DNA from: Gudongella sp964575895
Lineage (GTDB): Bacteria > Bacillota > Clostridia > Tissierellales > Tissierellaceae
Length of the DNA stretch: 64,000 bases
Assembly: GCA_964575895.1 (NCBI GenBank)
Contig: CAZNTE010000013.1
Coordinates: 7,723 to 71,722, forward strand
Direction of reading: 5' to 3'
Positions 9,228-16,952 of this stretch are shown here, piece after piece. Numbering within the stretch: position 1 is the first letter of the stretch; each line of letters begins with the position of its first letter. The position numbers were made by a program, and so were the translations under genes. Under the pieces are notes generated by a model. The model had not been told where the DNA came from, ran no database searches, and saw only the letters and a list, made by a program, of their open reading frames with translations.

Positions 9228-9256
9228 ATGTTCGCTTGGAACATTTTTGTTTTTTA
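9228..9256 (+). terminator. Terminator-like hairpin before parA, resembling a degenerate parS
   Basis: AATGTTC (9228-9234) pairs with GAACATT (9239-9245) around a GCTTG loop, then a T-rich tract. It may end transcription from the mnmE-mnmG-rsmG operon. Its half-sites resemble those of parS, but the central CACGTG is missing. Confidence 0.6.
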
Positions 9257-9305
9257 TTCTATTTTATATGTTATTATATTATTAAGAATGAGAAAGGGTG
9301 TTTTT

Positions 9306-10070
9306 ATGGGTAAGATTATTTCAATATTTAATCAAAAAGGTGGGGTTGGCAAAACTACAACCTGTATCAATCTATCTGCAGGCGTGGGAAAAAAGGGTAA
9401 AAAAGTCCTTTTGGTTGATATAGATCCTCAAGGCAATTCATCTAGTGGATTAGGAATAAATAAAAGCGAAGTAGAGGTACTTCTTTATGACATAATAACG
9501 GAAGATATAAATATTTATGATGGTATTTATGAAACTTCTGCAGAAAATGTAAGTATAATACCTTCTAATAATAATCTAGCAGGTTTAGAGATAGAATTAG
9601 CGAAGGGTGGGAATTGGGAGGATACAATTAAGAATACCCTTGAAAAAGTAAGAGATGAGTTTGATTATATATTTATTGACTGCCCGCCTTCTCTAGGAAT
9701 ACTTAGTGTAATGGGTTTAATAGCATCTGATAGCGTCATAATACCTATTCAGTGCGAATACTATGCTCTAGAGGGTGTTGTCCAATTGGTTGAAACCATG
9801 AACTTAGTTAAAGATAATTACAATCCTAAGCTAGAGATTGAGGGCGTTGTTCTTAGTATGTTTGATGGCAGAACAAATCTTTCTATACAAGTGGTTGAAG
9901 AAGTTAAGAAGGCTTTTAAAAGCAAAGTATATAGTAGCATAATACCAAGAAATGTTAGATTAGCTGAAGCTCCATCATATGGGTTGTCCATATTGGATTA
10001 CGAAGAAAAATCAAAAGGTGCTGAATCATATATGGAATTAGCGGAGGAATTTCTATACTTACAAGATTGA
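9306..10070 (+). CDS. parA: Chromosome partitioning ATPase ParA (Soj)
   Basis: 254 residues, the short chromosomal ParA type without an N-terminal DNA-binding domain. The deviant Walker A is QKGGVGKTT (residues about 10-18) and the ATPase motif is IDCPPSLG. ParA binds DNA with ATP and, with ParB, moves or regulates the origin region; Soj-type proteins also act on DnaA. ATG 9306 follows AAAGGGTG; the longer upstream frame is non-coding. It forms an operon with parB. Confidence 0.96.
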   Translation: MGKIISIFNQKGGVGKTTTCINLSAGVGKKGKKVLLVDIDPQGNSSSGLGINKSEVEVLLYDIITEDINIYDGIYETSAENVSIIPSNNNLAGLEIELAKGGNWEDTIKNTLEKVRDEFDYIFIDCPPSLGILSVMGLIASDSVIIPIQCEYYALEGVVQLVETMNLVKDNYNPKLEIEGVVLSMFDGRTNLSIQVVEEVKKAFKSKVYSSIIPRNVRLAEAPSYGLSILDYEEKSKGAESYMELAEEFLYLQD

Positions 10071-10087
10071 TGAAAGGAAGTGGTTAA

Positions 10088-10954
10088 ATGACTGGTAAGA
10101 AGAGAGGTCTTGGCAAAGGACTATCTGCTCTAATACAAGATAAGGAAAAGGTAGATTTACTTATTAAAGATAATACCTTAAATCATAAGGAAATGATTGA
10201 ATCTATAAAACTTGAAGATATAATCCCGAAATCAGATCAACCTAGAAAGATTTTTAACAAGGATGCATTAAATGATCTTACTGAGAGCATTAAGGTTAAT
10301 GGAGTAATACAACCAATTATTATTAGAAAAATCGAAAATGGGTATGAAATAATAGCTGGTGAAAGAAGATGGAGAGCTGCCAAAGAAGCTAATTTAATAG
10401 AAATACCTGCAATAGTGAGAGATATTGATGAGGAGACAGCTTCAAAAATATCGTTAATTGAAAATGTACAAAGAGAAAACTTAAATCCAATAGAGGAAGC
10501 TCAAGCATATAAGAGATTAATGAAAGAATATAGTCTTAAGCAAGATGAATTAGCTAAAGCTGTAGGCAAAAGCAGATCATATATAAGTAATAATATTAGA
10601 CTGCTTAATCTTGATAAGAGGGTTGTAGAATTAATATATGAAGGAAAATTAACCAGTGGTCACGGAAAGGCATTGTTGGGAATTAAGGATCTTGAAGAGC
10701 AGTTTAAAGCTGCAGATAGAATTATAAAACAAGGAAGTAATGTAAGAGAAGTAGAGCAAACGGTTAAAGTAAGCAAGAAAAAGCCTAAGAAAATTAAATC
10801 AAAAGAGAGTTATATATTAGAAGTAGAAGAAAAGTTAATGGGTTCTCTTGGAACTAAAGTAAAGCTTAATCCAGGCAAGAGAAGTGGGAAAATTGAGATT
10901 GAGTACTATGGAAATGATGACTTAGACAGGCTAATTGACTTACTTACGAAATAA
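10088..10954 (+). CDS. parB: Chromosome partitioning protein ParB (Spo0J)
   Basis: 288 residues. The N-terminal CTP-binding domain contains GERRWRAAKEA (about 95-105) and ENVQRENLNPIEEA. A central helix-turn-helix (KSRSYISNNIRLL) binds parS, and the C-terminus dimerises. Strikingly, a perfect parS begins one base after the stop codon. Confidence 0.97.
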   Translation: MTGKKRGLGKGLSALIQDKEKVDLLIKDNTLNHKEMIESIKLEDIIPKSDQPRKIFNKDALNDLTESIKVNGVIQPIIIRKIENGYEIIAGERRWRAAKEANLIEIPAIVRDIDEETASKISLIENVQRENLNPIEEAQAYKRLMKEYSLKQDELAKAVGKSRSYISNNIRLLNLDKRVVELIYEGKLTSGHGKALLGIKDLEEQFKAADRIIKQGSNVREVEQTVKVSKKKPKKIKSKESYILEVEEKLMGSLGTKVKLNPGKRSGKIEIEYYGNDDLDRLIDLLTK

Positions 10955-10970
10955 TGTTCCACGTGGAACA
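10955..10970. promoter_or_regulatory. parS: Perfectly palindromic parS site
   Basis: TGTTCCACGTGGAACA is a perfect 16-base palindrome directly abutting the parB stop codon. With the site at 9202 it flanks parAB about 1.75 kb apart. Confidence 0.95.
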
Positions 10971-10990
10971 TTTTGAAAGGAGCTCATGTT

Positions 10991-11887
10991 ATGGAAGTAA
11001 ATATTTTTCAAGTTGATGCCTTTACATCCATTCCTTTTGGAGGAAATCCTGCAGGTGTGGTTACAAACGCTAAAGGATTGAAAGATAGTGACATGCAGAA
11101 AATTGCAAATGAAATGAATCTATCGGAGACGGTTTTTATTAGACAGTTGGATGATTGTTATTTTAAGATGAGGTACTTTACACCACTATGTGAAGTTGAT
11201 TTATGCGGCCATGCAACAATTGCAGCTATTTTTACCCTGGCTAAAAAAGGATACATCAAACCAATTGATTCTGGAAAGAAGAAAGCTTTAATTGAAACCA
11301 GATTGGGAGATTTGGAAATTGAAATCGAATTTAAAAATGCTTCCCCAATTAATATAACCATGAATCAGGACACTCCAAGAAGTATAGGGAAGCTAGAAGA
11401 TATTGATGAGTTGCTAAAGATATTCAACATTAATAAAGAAGATATAGGGTTAGAGAAATTTAATGCATTTCCAGAGATAATATCAACTGGTCTTCCTGAT
11501 ATTTTAATGCCTTTGAAAGATAAGGGAATTTTAGATAGAATGGAGATTGATCACTGCAGACTTAAAGAGTACAGCAACAAACTTAATGTAACTGGTGTAC
11601 ATGCTTTTGTAGTTGATAAGAATAATTCACAATATGTTTATGCGAGAAACTTTGCTCCAGCAGTAGGAATAGATGAAGAAGCTGCTACTGGAACAGCCAA
11701 TGGAGCCTTAATTTATTATTTAAAAAAGAATGGATATATAGAAGAAAACAGTATAAGGGTATCTCAAGGAGAATCCATGAACAGGCCAAGTATTATCAAT
11801 TGTCAAATTGAAGAAGATGGGAATTCTTATATTGTCAAGGTTGGAGGATGTGCTAATATAGTTTTAGAAGGTATAATCAAATTTTAA
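10991..11887 (+). CDS. PhzF family isomerase-like protein
   Basis: 298 residues, typical PhzF/YddE size. Conserved pieces are QVDAFTSIPFGGNPAGVV at the N-terminus, an SETVFI segment with the candidate catalytic glutamate (about residue 45), LCGHATIAA, and EEAATGTANGAL near the C-terminus. Relatives such as PhzF catalyse isomerisation, but the substrate of most members is unknown. AAAGGAG at 10976-10982 supports the ATG at 10991. Confidence 0.88.
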   Translation: MEVNIFQVDAFTSIPFGGNPAGVVTNAKGLKDSDMQKIANEMNLSETVFIRQLDDCYFKMRYFTPLCEVDLCGHATIAAIFTLAKKGYIKPIDSGKKKALIETRLGDLEIEIEFKNASPINITMNQDTPRSIGKLEDIDELLKIFNINKEDIGLEKFNAFPEIISTGLPDILMPLKDKGILDRMEIDHCRLKEYSNKLNVTGVHAFVVDKNNSQYVYARNFAPAVGIDEEAATGTANGALIYYLKKNGYIEENSIRVSQGESMNRPSIINCQIEEDGNSYIVKVGGCANIVLEGIIKF

Positions 11888-11900
11888 ACGGAGGGGTAGT

Positions 11901-12539
11901 ATGTTAATAGAAAGAACAGCTAAGAATTTTGTTTACGATGTGGCAAGTGAGAGCCCAACACCTGGTGGAGGTAGTGTTGCTGCCTTGGTTGGAAGTCTTG
12001 GAGGTGCCTTGACCAATATGGTTGGCAACTTAACTATTGATAAGAAAGTATACGCAGAAGTACCTGATGATGCAAAACCAAAAATGGAAGAAAATTTCAA
12101 ATTAATTGAAGGGTTGATAGAAGAGCTTTTAAATCTGGTAGATGAGGATTCAACTGCTTTTGATGATGTTATGAAAGCTTTTAAGTTGCCTAAGGAAACC
12201 GATGAGGACAAAAAGATTAGATCAGAAGCTATACAATCTGGATATAAAAAGGCTCTTGAAGTGCCATTAAGATGTGGAGAAAAGTGTTTTGAAGTATTAG
12301 AACTTCAAGATGTGTTTGCTAATTTTGGGAATGTTAATGCCATTACGGATGTTGGAGTAGGAACATTGTTGGCATATTCTGGTTTAGAAGGAGCCTTGTT
12401 TAATGTCACAATTAATCTTAAGAGTATAAAGGACTTAGAGTATAAGAAGGAGATGGAAGATAGAGTTAATAATCTATTGAAAAAAGGAAAAGAATTGAGA
12501 GATCAATTATTAGATATAGTTTATAAGAGATTAGCCTAG
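11901..12539 (+). CDS. Cyclodeaminase/cyclohydrolase family protein (FTCD_C, FchA-like)
   Basis: 212 residues with the PTPGGGSVAALVGSLGGAL motif typical of the formiminotransferase-cyclodeaminase C-terminal family. Characterised members are formimidoyl-THF cyclodeaminases or methenyl-THF cyclohydrolases (FchA), which interconvert one-carbon units on tetrahydrofolate. Such activity would fit an organism that breaks down purines, but the exact reaction is inferred from family only. It starts 13 bases after the phzF-like gene. Confidence 0.85.
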   Translation: MLIERTAKNFVYDVASESPTPGGGSVAALVGSLGGALTNMVGNLTIDKKVYAEVPDDAKPKMEENFKLIEGLIEELLNLVDEDSTAFDDVMKAFKLPKETDEDKKIRSEAIQSGYKKALEVPLRCGEKCFEVLELQDVFANFGNVNAITDVGVGTLLAYSGLEGALFNVTINLKSIKDLEYKKEMEDRVNNLLKKGKELRDQLLDIVYKRLA

Positions 12540-12563
12540 GGAGATTATTCTCCCTTTTTTTTT
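12539..12563 (+). terminator. Terminator after the FTCD_C gene
   Basis: GGGAG-ATTATT-CTCCC hairpin followed by nine T. Confidence 0.92.
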
Positions 12564-12595
12564 ATCATACGTATTAAGATGGTTCTATTATTCCG

Positions 12596-12624
12596 TTGTA
12601 ACAATATCAGTAAGATGATAAAAT
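12596..12624 (+). promoter_or_regulatory. Promoter of the aminotransferase-DUF4446-kinase operon
   Basis: -35 TTGTAA (12596-12601) and -10 TAAAAT (12619-12624) with a 17-base spacer, 30 bases upstream of the ATG. Confidence 0.65.
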
Positions 12625-12653
12625 GGAATTAGTACTAAGAAAAGAGGGAAAAT

Positions 12654-13796
12654 ATGATATATTTAGATAATGCTGCAACGACTTTTCCAAAGCCAAGTGC
12701 AGTTTACGATAAAGTTTATGAAGTAATGAGAGATTACGGGGCAAATCCAGGAAGATCTGGACATGATCTTGCCTTGAAAGCAAGTAGAGGGATATTTGAT
12801 ACAAGAGAGTTGCTGGCTAAGTTTTTTAATATTGATGACCCTTTTAGAATGATTTTTACATTTAATGCCACCGAAAGTCTTAACATAGGTATAAAGGGAC
12901 TTCTAAAGCCCGGGGATCATGTAATAACTACTTCAATGGAACATAATTCTGTTCTTCGTCCAATTAAATTCCTAGAGAAATTTGAAGTGGAAAATACAAT
13001 TGTTTGGGCTGATGACAAGGGAAGAGTTAAAGCAGAAGATATTGAAAAAGAAATCAAGGATAATACTAAACTAATAGTAACAACTCATATTTCAAATCTT
13101 ACAGGGACTATAATGCCTATTAAAGAGATTGGAAATATAGCAAAAAAACATGGAGTTTTATATCTATTAGATGCTGCTCAGTCTGCGGGAGTATATGGAA
13201 TTGACTTAAAGAGTAATAATATTGATCTTATGGCATTTCCTGGGCATAAAGGTTTACTGGGACCACAAGGAACAGGTGGTTTATACATCAAGGAAGGGAT
13301 AGTACTGGATGAATTAATGCAAGGTGGAACAGGAAGTGCTTCTCAATCATTAATACAACCAGATTTAATGCCAGATAAGTTTGAAAGTGGAACACCTAAT
13401 GCACCTGGTATAATTGGTCTTGGAGAAGGGATTAAGTATATTAATAATAGAGGAATTGATAATATTAAGAGGCTGGAGGAGAGACTGCTTACAAAGCTAA
13501 TAGATGGAATAAAGGATATCCCCAATATTACCATGTATGGTCCATTAAATATAAATGAGCAGGCTGGAGTTTTGTCTATAAACTATAAAGGTGTTGATTC
13601 TTCTACAATAGCATATGTTTTAAATGAAGAATTTGGAATTTGTGTAAGACCTGGACTACATTGTGCACCTTTAGCTCATGAAACATTAGGAACTTTAAAT
13701 CAGGGGGCAGTAAGGATTAGTATAGGACCTTTTAATACAGATAATGATATAGAAGAGTTGATATTAGCATTAGAAAAAATTTCTAAAGAATTTTAA
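12654..13796 (+). CDS. Class V aminotransferase / cysteine desulfurase family protein
   Basis: 380 residues, PLP-dependent fold type I. LDNAATTFPKP starts the protein, the PLP lysine lies in FPGHKGLLGPQGTGG (about 197), and a C-terminal cysteine in RPGLHCAPLAHETLGT (about 336) is the candidate sulfur acceptor. It resembles the EF2568-type branch of the family rather than housekeeping IscS, so its sulfur or selenium partner is uncertain. No IscU or SufU gene is adjacent. A DUF4446 gene follows after 10 bases. Confidence 0.85.
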   Translation: MIYLDNAATTFPKPSAVYDKVYEVMRDYGANPGRSGHDLALKASRGIFDTRELLAKFFNIDDPFRMIFTFNATESLNIGIKGLLKPGDHVITTSMEHNSVLRPIKFLEKFEVENTIVWADDKGRVKAEDIEKEIKDNTKLIVTTHISNLTGTIMPIKEIGNIAKKHGVLYLLDAAQSAGVYGIDLKSNNIDLMAFPGHKGLLGPQGTGGLYIKEGIVLDELMQGGTGSASQSLIQPDLMPDKFESGTPNAPGIIGLGEGIKYINNRGIDNIKRLEERLLTKLIDGIKDIPNITMYGPLNINEQAGVLSINYKGVDSSTIAYVLNEEFGICVRPGLHCAPLAHETLGTLNQGAVRISIGPFNTDNDIEELILALEKISKEF

Positions 13797-13806
13797 GGGG
13801 TAGCCT

Positions 13807-14325
13807 ATGAATATAATACTTCAATTTATAAATAACTATGTTGAAATAATTATTATAGTGCTAAGTGTGTTTGTATTTATATTATTAGTTCTTTATATAA
13901 TAAGTTTGAGAAAATTTAAGAAACATAAGGAAAGATATAATTCCTTAACTAGGGGATTATCTGGTGCAAATATTGAGGATCTTTTCTTAAGTATCAATCG
14001 TGATATATCTAGTGTAAATAGAGATGTCAATTTATTAGAAGATCATTTAGAGTCTCTTGAAACAAAACTTTCTTTTGCTCTCCAAAGGATAGGATTTGTA
14101 AGATATAATGCATTTGGAGATATGGGTAGTGAATTGAGCTTCTCAATAGCCTTACTAGATAGTTACAATAATGGATTTGTACTTACAAGTATATATGGAA
14201 GAGAGAGGTCAGTATCATTTTCTAAACCAATCAAAAATGGCAAAACCAATATTCCAATATCACCTGAGGAAATGCTGGCTATTGATAGAGCATTAAAAGG
14301 AGAAAACACTATAAATCCTAAATAA
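13807..14325 (+). CDS. DUF4446 membrane-anchored protein
   Basis: 172 residues. One N-terminal transmembrane helix (about 10-33) is followed by a heptad-like region (about 55-95) and a conserved globular part with VRYNAFGDMGSELSFSIAL, the hallmark of DUF4446. The function is unknown. The family is common near parAB in Clostridia. Confidence 0.85.
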   Translation: MNIILQFINNYVEIIIIVLSVFVFILLVLYIISLRKFKKHKERYNSLTRGLSGANIEDLFLSINRDISSVNRDVNLLEDHLESLETKLSFALQRIGFVRYNAFGDMGSELSFSIALLDSYNNGFVLTSIYGRERSVSFSKPIKNGKTNIPISPEEMLAIDRALKGENTINPK

Positions 14326-14340
14326 ATGATGAGGTATAAA

Positions 14341-15219
14341 ATGGAAAAATATCTATTTATTATAAACCCAGTAGCTGGAGTTAAGAAAGCCATGGATTAT
14401 ATTCCAGAAATTCAAAGAGAGATAGACAATAGAAATGTAGTAGGAAAGATTGTTGTGACTAAATCTGTAGGTGAAGCTACTGATTTAGTCTTATTAAATT
14501 CTGATTATGAAGTGTGCGTAGCCGTGGGTGGAGATGGAACAGTAAACGAGGTCGCAAAAGGAATTCTTCAAAGAAAGAGTGGAATACTTGGGATTATCCC
14601 ATCAGGAACTGGTAATGATCTGGCAAAAGTACTAGGAATAGAGGAGAATATAGAAAAATCAATAATTAACATATTTGAGAATGAATCTAAAAATATTGAT
14701 ATAGGTCTTGCTAAGGACAAGTATTTTTTTAATATAGCTAGCCTTGGATTTGATGCACAAGTAGTAAGAAGTACTGATCTTATTAGAAAATTTATTAAGG
14801 GTAAAATAGCCTATGTTTTAGGTGTTGTTACAAGCCTAATTGGATATAGAAAAAGAATGATAAAGGTAATAATAGATGGAGTTGAAATTGAGAGAAATGC
14901 AATGTTAGTTGCAGTAGGAAATGGTCAGTACTACGGTGGAGGCATGCAAATACTGCCTATGAGCATAGTAGATGATGGTGAGTTTGATATTTGCATTGTC
15001 AAGGATATAAGCAACATTAGAATTTTGTTTTTATTCCCATCAATATTTAAAGGTGAACATGTTAAATATAAAGAGTATGTAGAGTTTTATAAAGGAAAAG
15101 AAGTATTGGTTAATATTGGGGGGAAATACTATCTAAATGTGGATGGAGAAATATCACCAGTCAAGGATGAAATTATTGATTTCAAGTTATCAAAAAATAA
15201 ATTGAGAGTTAAAATTTGA
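14341..15219 (+). CDS. Diacylglycerol kinase / YegS-like lipid kinase
   Basis: 292 residues with the DAGK catalytic motifs VGGDGTVNEV (about 61-70) and PSGTGNDLA. Members phosphorylate diacylglycerol or related lipids and recycle membrane lipid headgroups. ATG 14341 is preferred because GATGAGGT lies upstream; an ATG at 14326 would have no ribosome site. Confidence 0.87.
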   Translation: MEKYLFIINPVAGVKKAMDYIPEIQREIDNRNVVGKIVVTKSVGEATDLVLLNSDYEVCVAVGGDGTVNEVAKGILQRKSGILGIIPSGTGNDLAKVLGIEENIEKSIINIFENESKNIDIGLAKDKYFFNIASLGFDAQVVRSTDLIRKFIKGKIAYVLGVVTSLIGYRKRMIKVIIDGVEIERNAMLVAVGNGQYYGGGMQILPMSIVDDGEFDICIVKDISNIRILFLFPSIFKGEHVKYKEYVEFYKGKEVLVNIGGKYYLNVDGEISPVKDEIIDFKLSKNKLRVKI

Positions 15220-15371
15220 TCTTTTAAAAATATTAAATTTCCGTAATATTTACTGAAAACAAAAATGTAATTAATTACCAACTAATCAAATCAAGTTATC
15301 ATGGGAAACACAGAATCTAGCAAGACTTAAGTATCACTTTAAATTGGCAGAATATTTATTTTGATTAATTC

Positions 15372-15400
15372 TTGTAATTAAATATGGTTATTGGTATAAT
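15372..15400 (+). promoter_or_regulatory. Promoter of the M23 hydrolase gene
   Basis: -35 TTGTAA (15372-15377), 17-base spacer, extended -10 TGGTATAAT (TATAAT 15395-15400). The gene starts 80 bases further on. Confidence 0.75.
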
Positions 15401-15411
15401 GTTTTCATGAA

Positions 15412-15428
15412 TGTTACAAAATGGTTAC
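15412..15428 (+). promoter_or_regulatory. WalR-box-like direct repeat
   Basis: TGTTAC-N5-GGTTAC fits the WalR consensus TGTWAH-N5-TGTWAH with one mismatch. It lies just after the predicted transcription start of a cell-wall hydrolase gene. That downstream position would suit repression if it is bound. Confidence 0.5.
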
Positions 15429-15479
15429 AAAAAAAATTACCTGTGAAATCGAAGGGTAAGGTCTGGAGGAGATTGATTA

Positions 15480-16913
15480 ATGAAGCAAAACTCTTCATCG
15501 CTTAACTTTGACGAAAATAGAACAAAAAATAGACATAAAAATAAAAAAAATAAAAGGTTCTTAAGTACAATAGTAATAATGGTCTTGGCGATAACCATTG
15601 CAAGTATATCCTATGTTAGTTACTCGATCAATGAGGAAAAGACAAGAGGATTTGATGTATACTTAGGGGATAATCACATAGGAACGATTAGAACAGAAGA
15701 AGTAGCACTTGAAGCCTATGCTAGTGTTAGAGAAAAATTAACTCATACATATGACATGGAAGTCGTATTAGACAAAGAATTATTATTCGAACCTACACAT
15801 GCAAAAGATGAGGAACTTACTCTAGAAGATGAATTAATTAGTAACATTGAAAAGAATATAAATTTTAAAGTTACTGCCTTTGAACTTTTTGTTGAAGGGG
15901 AGAGTTTTGGAGTTTTCAAATCTGATGATGATATAAATTCTTTATTTGATACTATAAAAGAACCATATATTAATGTAATAGAATCTGAGACTAGAAAATC
16001 TGTTTTAACTAATGTTGAATTTCTAGAAAACATAGAAATTAAACCAATAATAGTTAATTATGGTGAATTTACAACCGAAGATGAGAAATTAGAATTAATT
16101 GAAGAAATTAAACTAGGTAAGGAAGAAATGAGAACTCACACTGTTGAGGTGGGTGAAAGTTATTGGATTATTGCTAGGATGTATGAGACAACAGTAGATG
16201 AGTTATTAGAAGCTAATCCTGGACAAGACCCTCAAAAGTTAAAACCAGGAGATGAAGTTAATCTATTTGTACCTGTACCACTTTTAACTGTTGTAACTTA
16301 TGAAGAGGTTGAATCTACAGAAGCAACAGATTATTCCACAGAAGTTAGACAAGATGATAGTTTATATAAGAATCAAAAGAAGGTAATAACTAAAGGTGTA
16401 AAGGGTATTTCCCAAATAGTATCAAATGAAGTTAGACATAATGGGATTTTAGCAGATAGAGAAATAATCAAAGAAACAGTTATAGAAGAACCAAAAACTG
16501 AAGTTGTCCTTCAAGGAACAAAAGAACTTCCAAAAACTGCAGCTAGAGGAACTTTTATCGTACCAACAAGAGGAAGAGTAAGCTCTCCATATGGTATGAG
16601 AGGCGGAAGTATGCATAGAGGTATTGATATAGCTAATAGTCTTGGCACTAGCATTTATGCAGCAGATGGAGGCAAGGTTACATTCTCAGGCTACAAGGGA
16701 TCATATGGATATATGGTAGAGATTAGTCATGAAAATGGATATACCACAAGATATGCTCATGCTAGTAAGCTACTGGTAAAAGCTGGTGATAGAGTTTATC
16801 AAGGACAACATATAGCTAATATGGGTAGTACTGGAAGATCTACCGGATCCCATCTACATTTTGAAGTACTTGTAAATGGTGTTAATCAAAATCCAAGTAG
16901 ATTTATATATTAA
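15480..16913 (+). CDS. Membrane-anchored peptidoglycan hydrolase (LysM-G5-M23)
   Basis: 477 residues. A basic N-terminus and a membrane anchor (about 28-50) are followed by an extracellular region, a LysM domain (about 219-264), a G5-type domain (about 268-345) and a C-terminal M23 peptidase (about 370-475). Zinc-ligand motifs HRGIDIA and HLHFEV are present. It most likely cleaves peptide cross-bridges, or acts like LytM or SpoIIQ proteins. The WalR-box-like repeat upstream suggests WalRK control. Confidence 0.9.
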   Translation: MKQNSSSLNFDENRTKNRHKNKKNKRFLSTIVIMVLAITIASISYVSYSINEEKTRGFDVYLGDNHIGTIRTEEVALEAYASVREKLTHTYDMEVVLDKELLFEPTHAKDEELTLEDELISNIEKNINFKVTAFELFVEGESFGVFKSDDDINSLFDTIKEPYINVIESETRKSVLTNVEFLENIEIKPIIVNYGEFTTEDEKLELIEEIKLGKEEMRTHTVEVGESYWIIARMYETTVDELLEANPGQDPQKLKPGDEVNLFVPVPLLTVVTYEEVESTEATDYSTEVRQDDSLYKNQKKVITKGVKGISQIVSNEVRHNGILADREIIKETVIEEPKTEVVLQGTKELPKTAARGTFIVPTRGRVSSPYGMRGGSMHRGIDIANSLGTSIYAADGGKVTFSGYKGSYGYMVEISHENGYTTRYAHASKLLVKAGDRVYQGQHIANMGSTGRSTGSHLHFEVLVNGVNQNPSRFIY

Positions 16914-16925
16914 TAGGAAAATTTT

Positions 16926-16952
16926 GGAAGTAGCTAATGCTACTTCCTTTTT
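16926..16952. terminator. Bidirectional terminator between the M23 gene and lctP-like gene
   Basis: GGAAGTAGC-TAAT-GCTACTTCC hairpin with T's on the right and A's on the left, between convergent genes. Confidence 0.9.
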
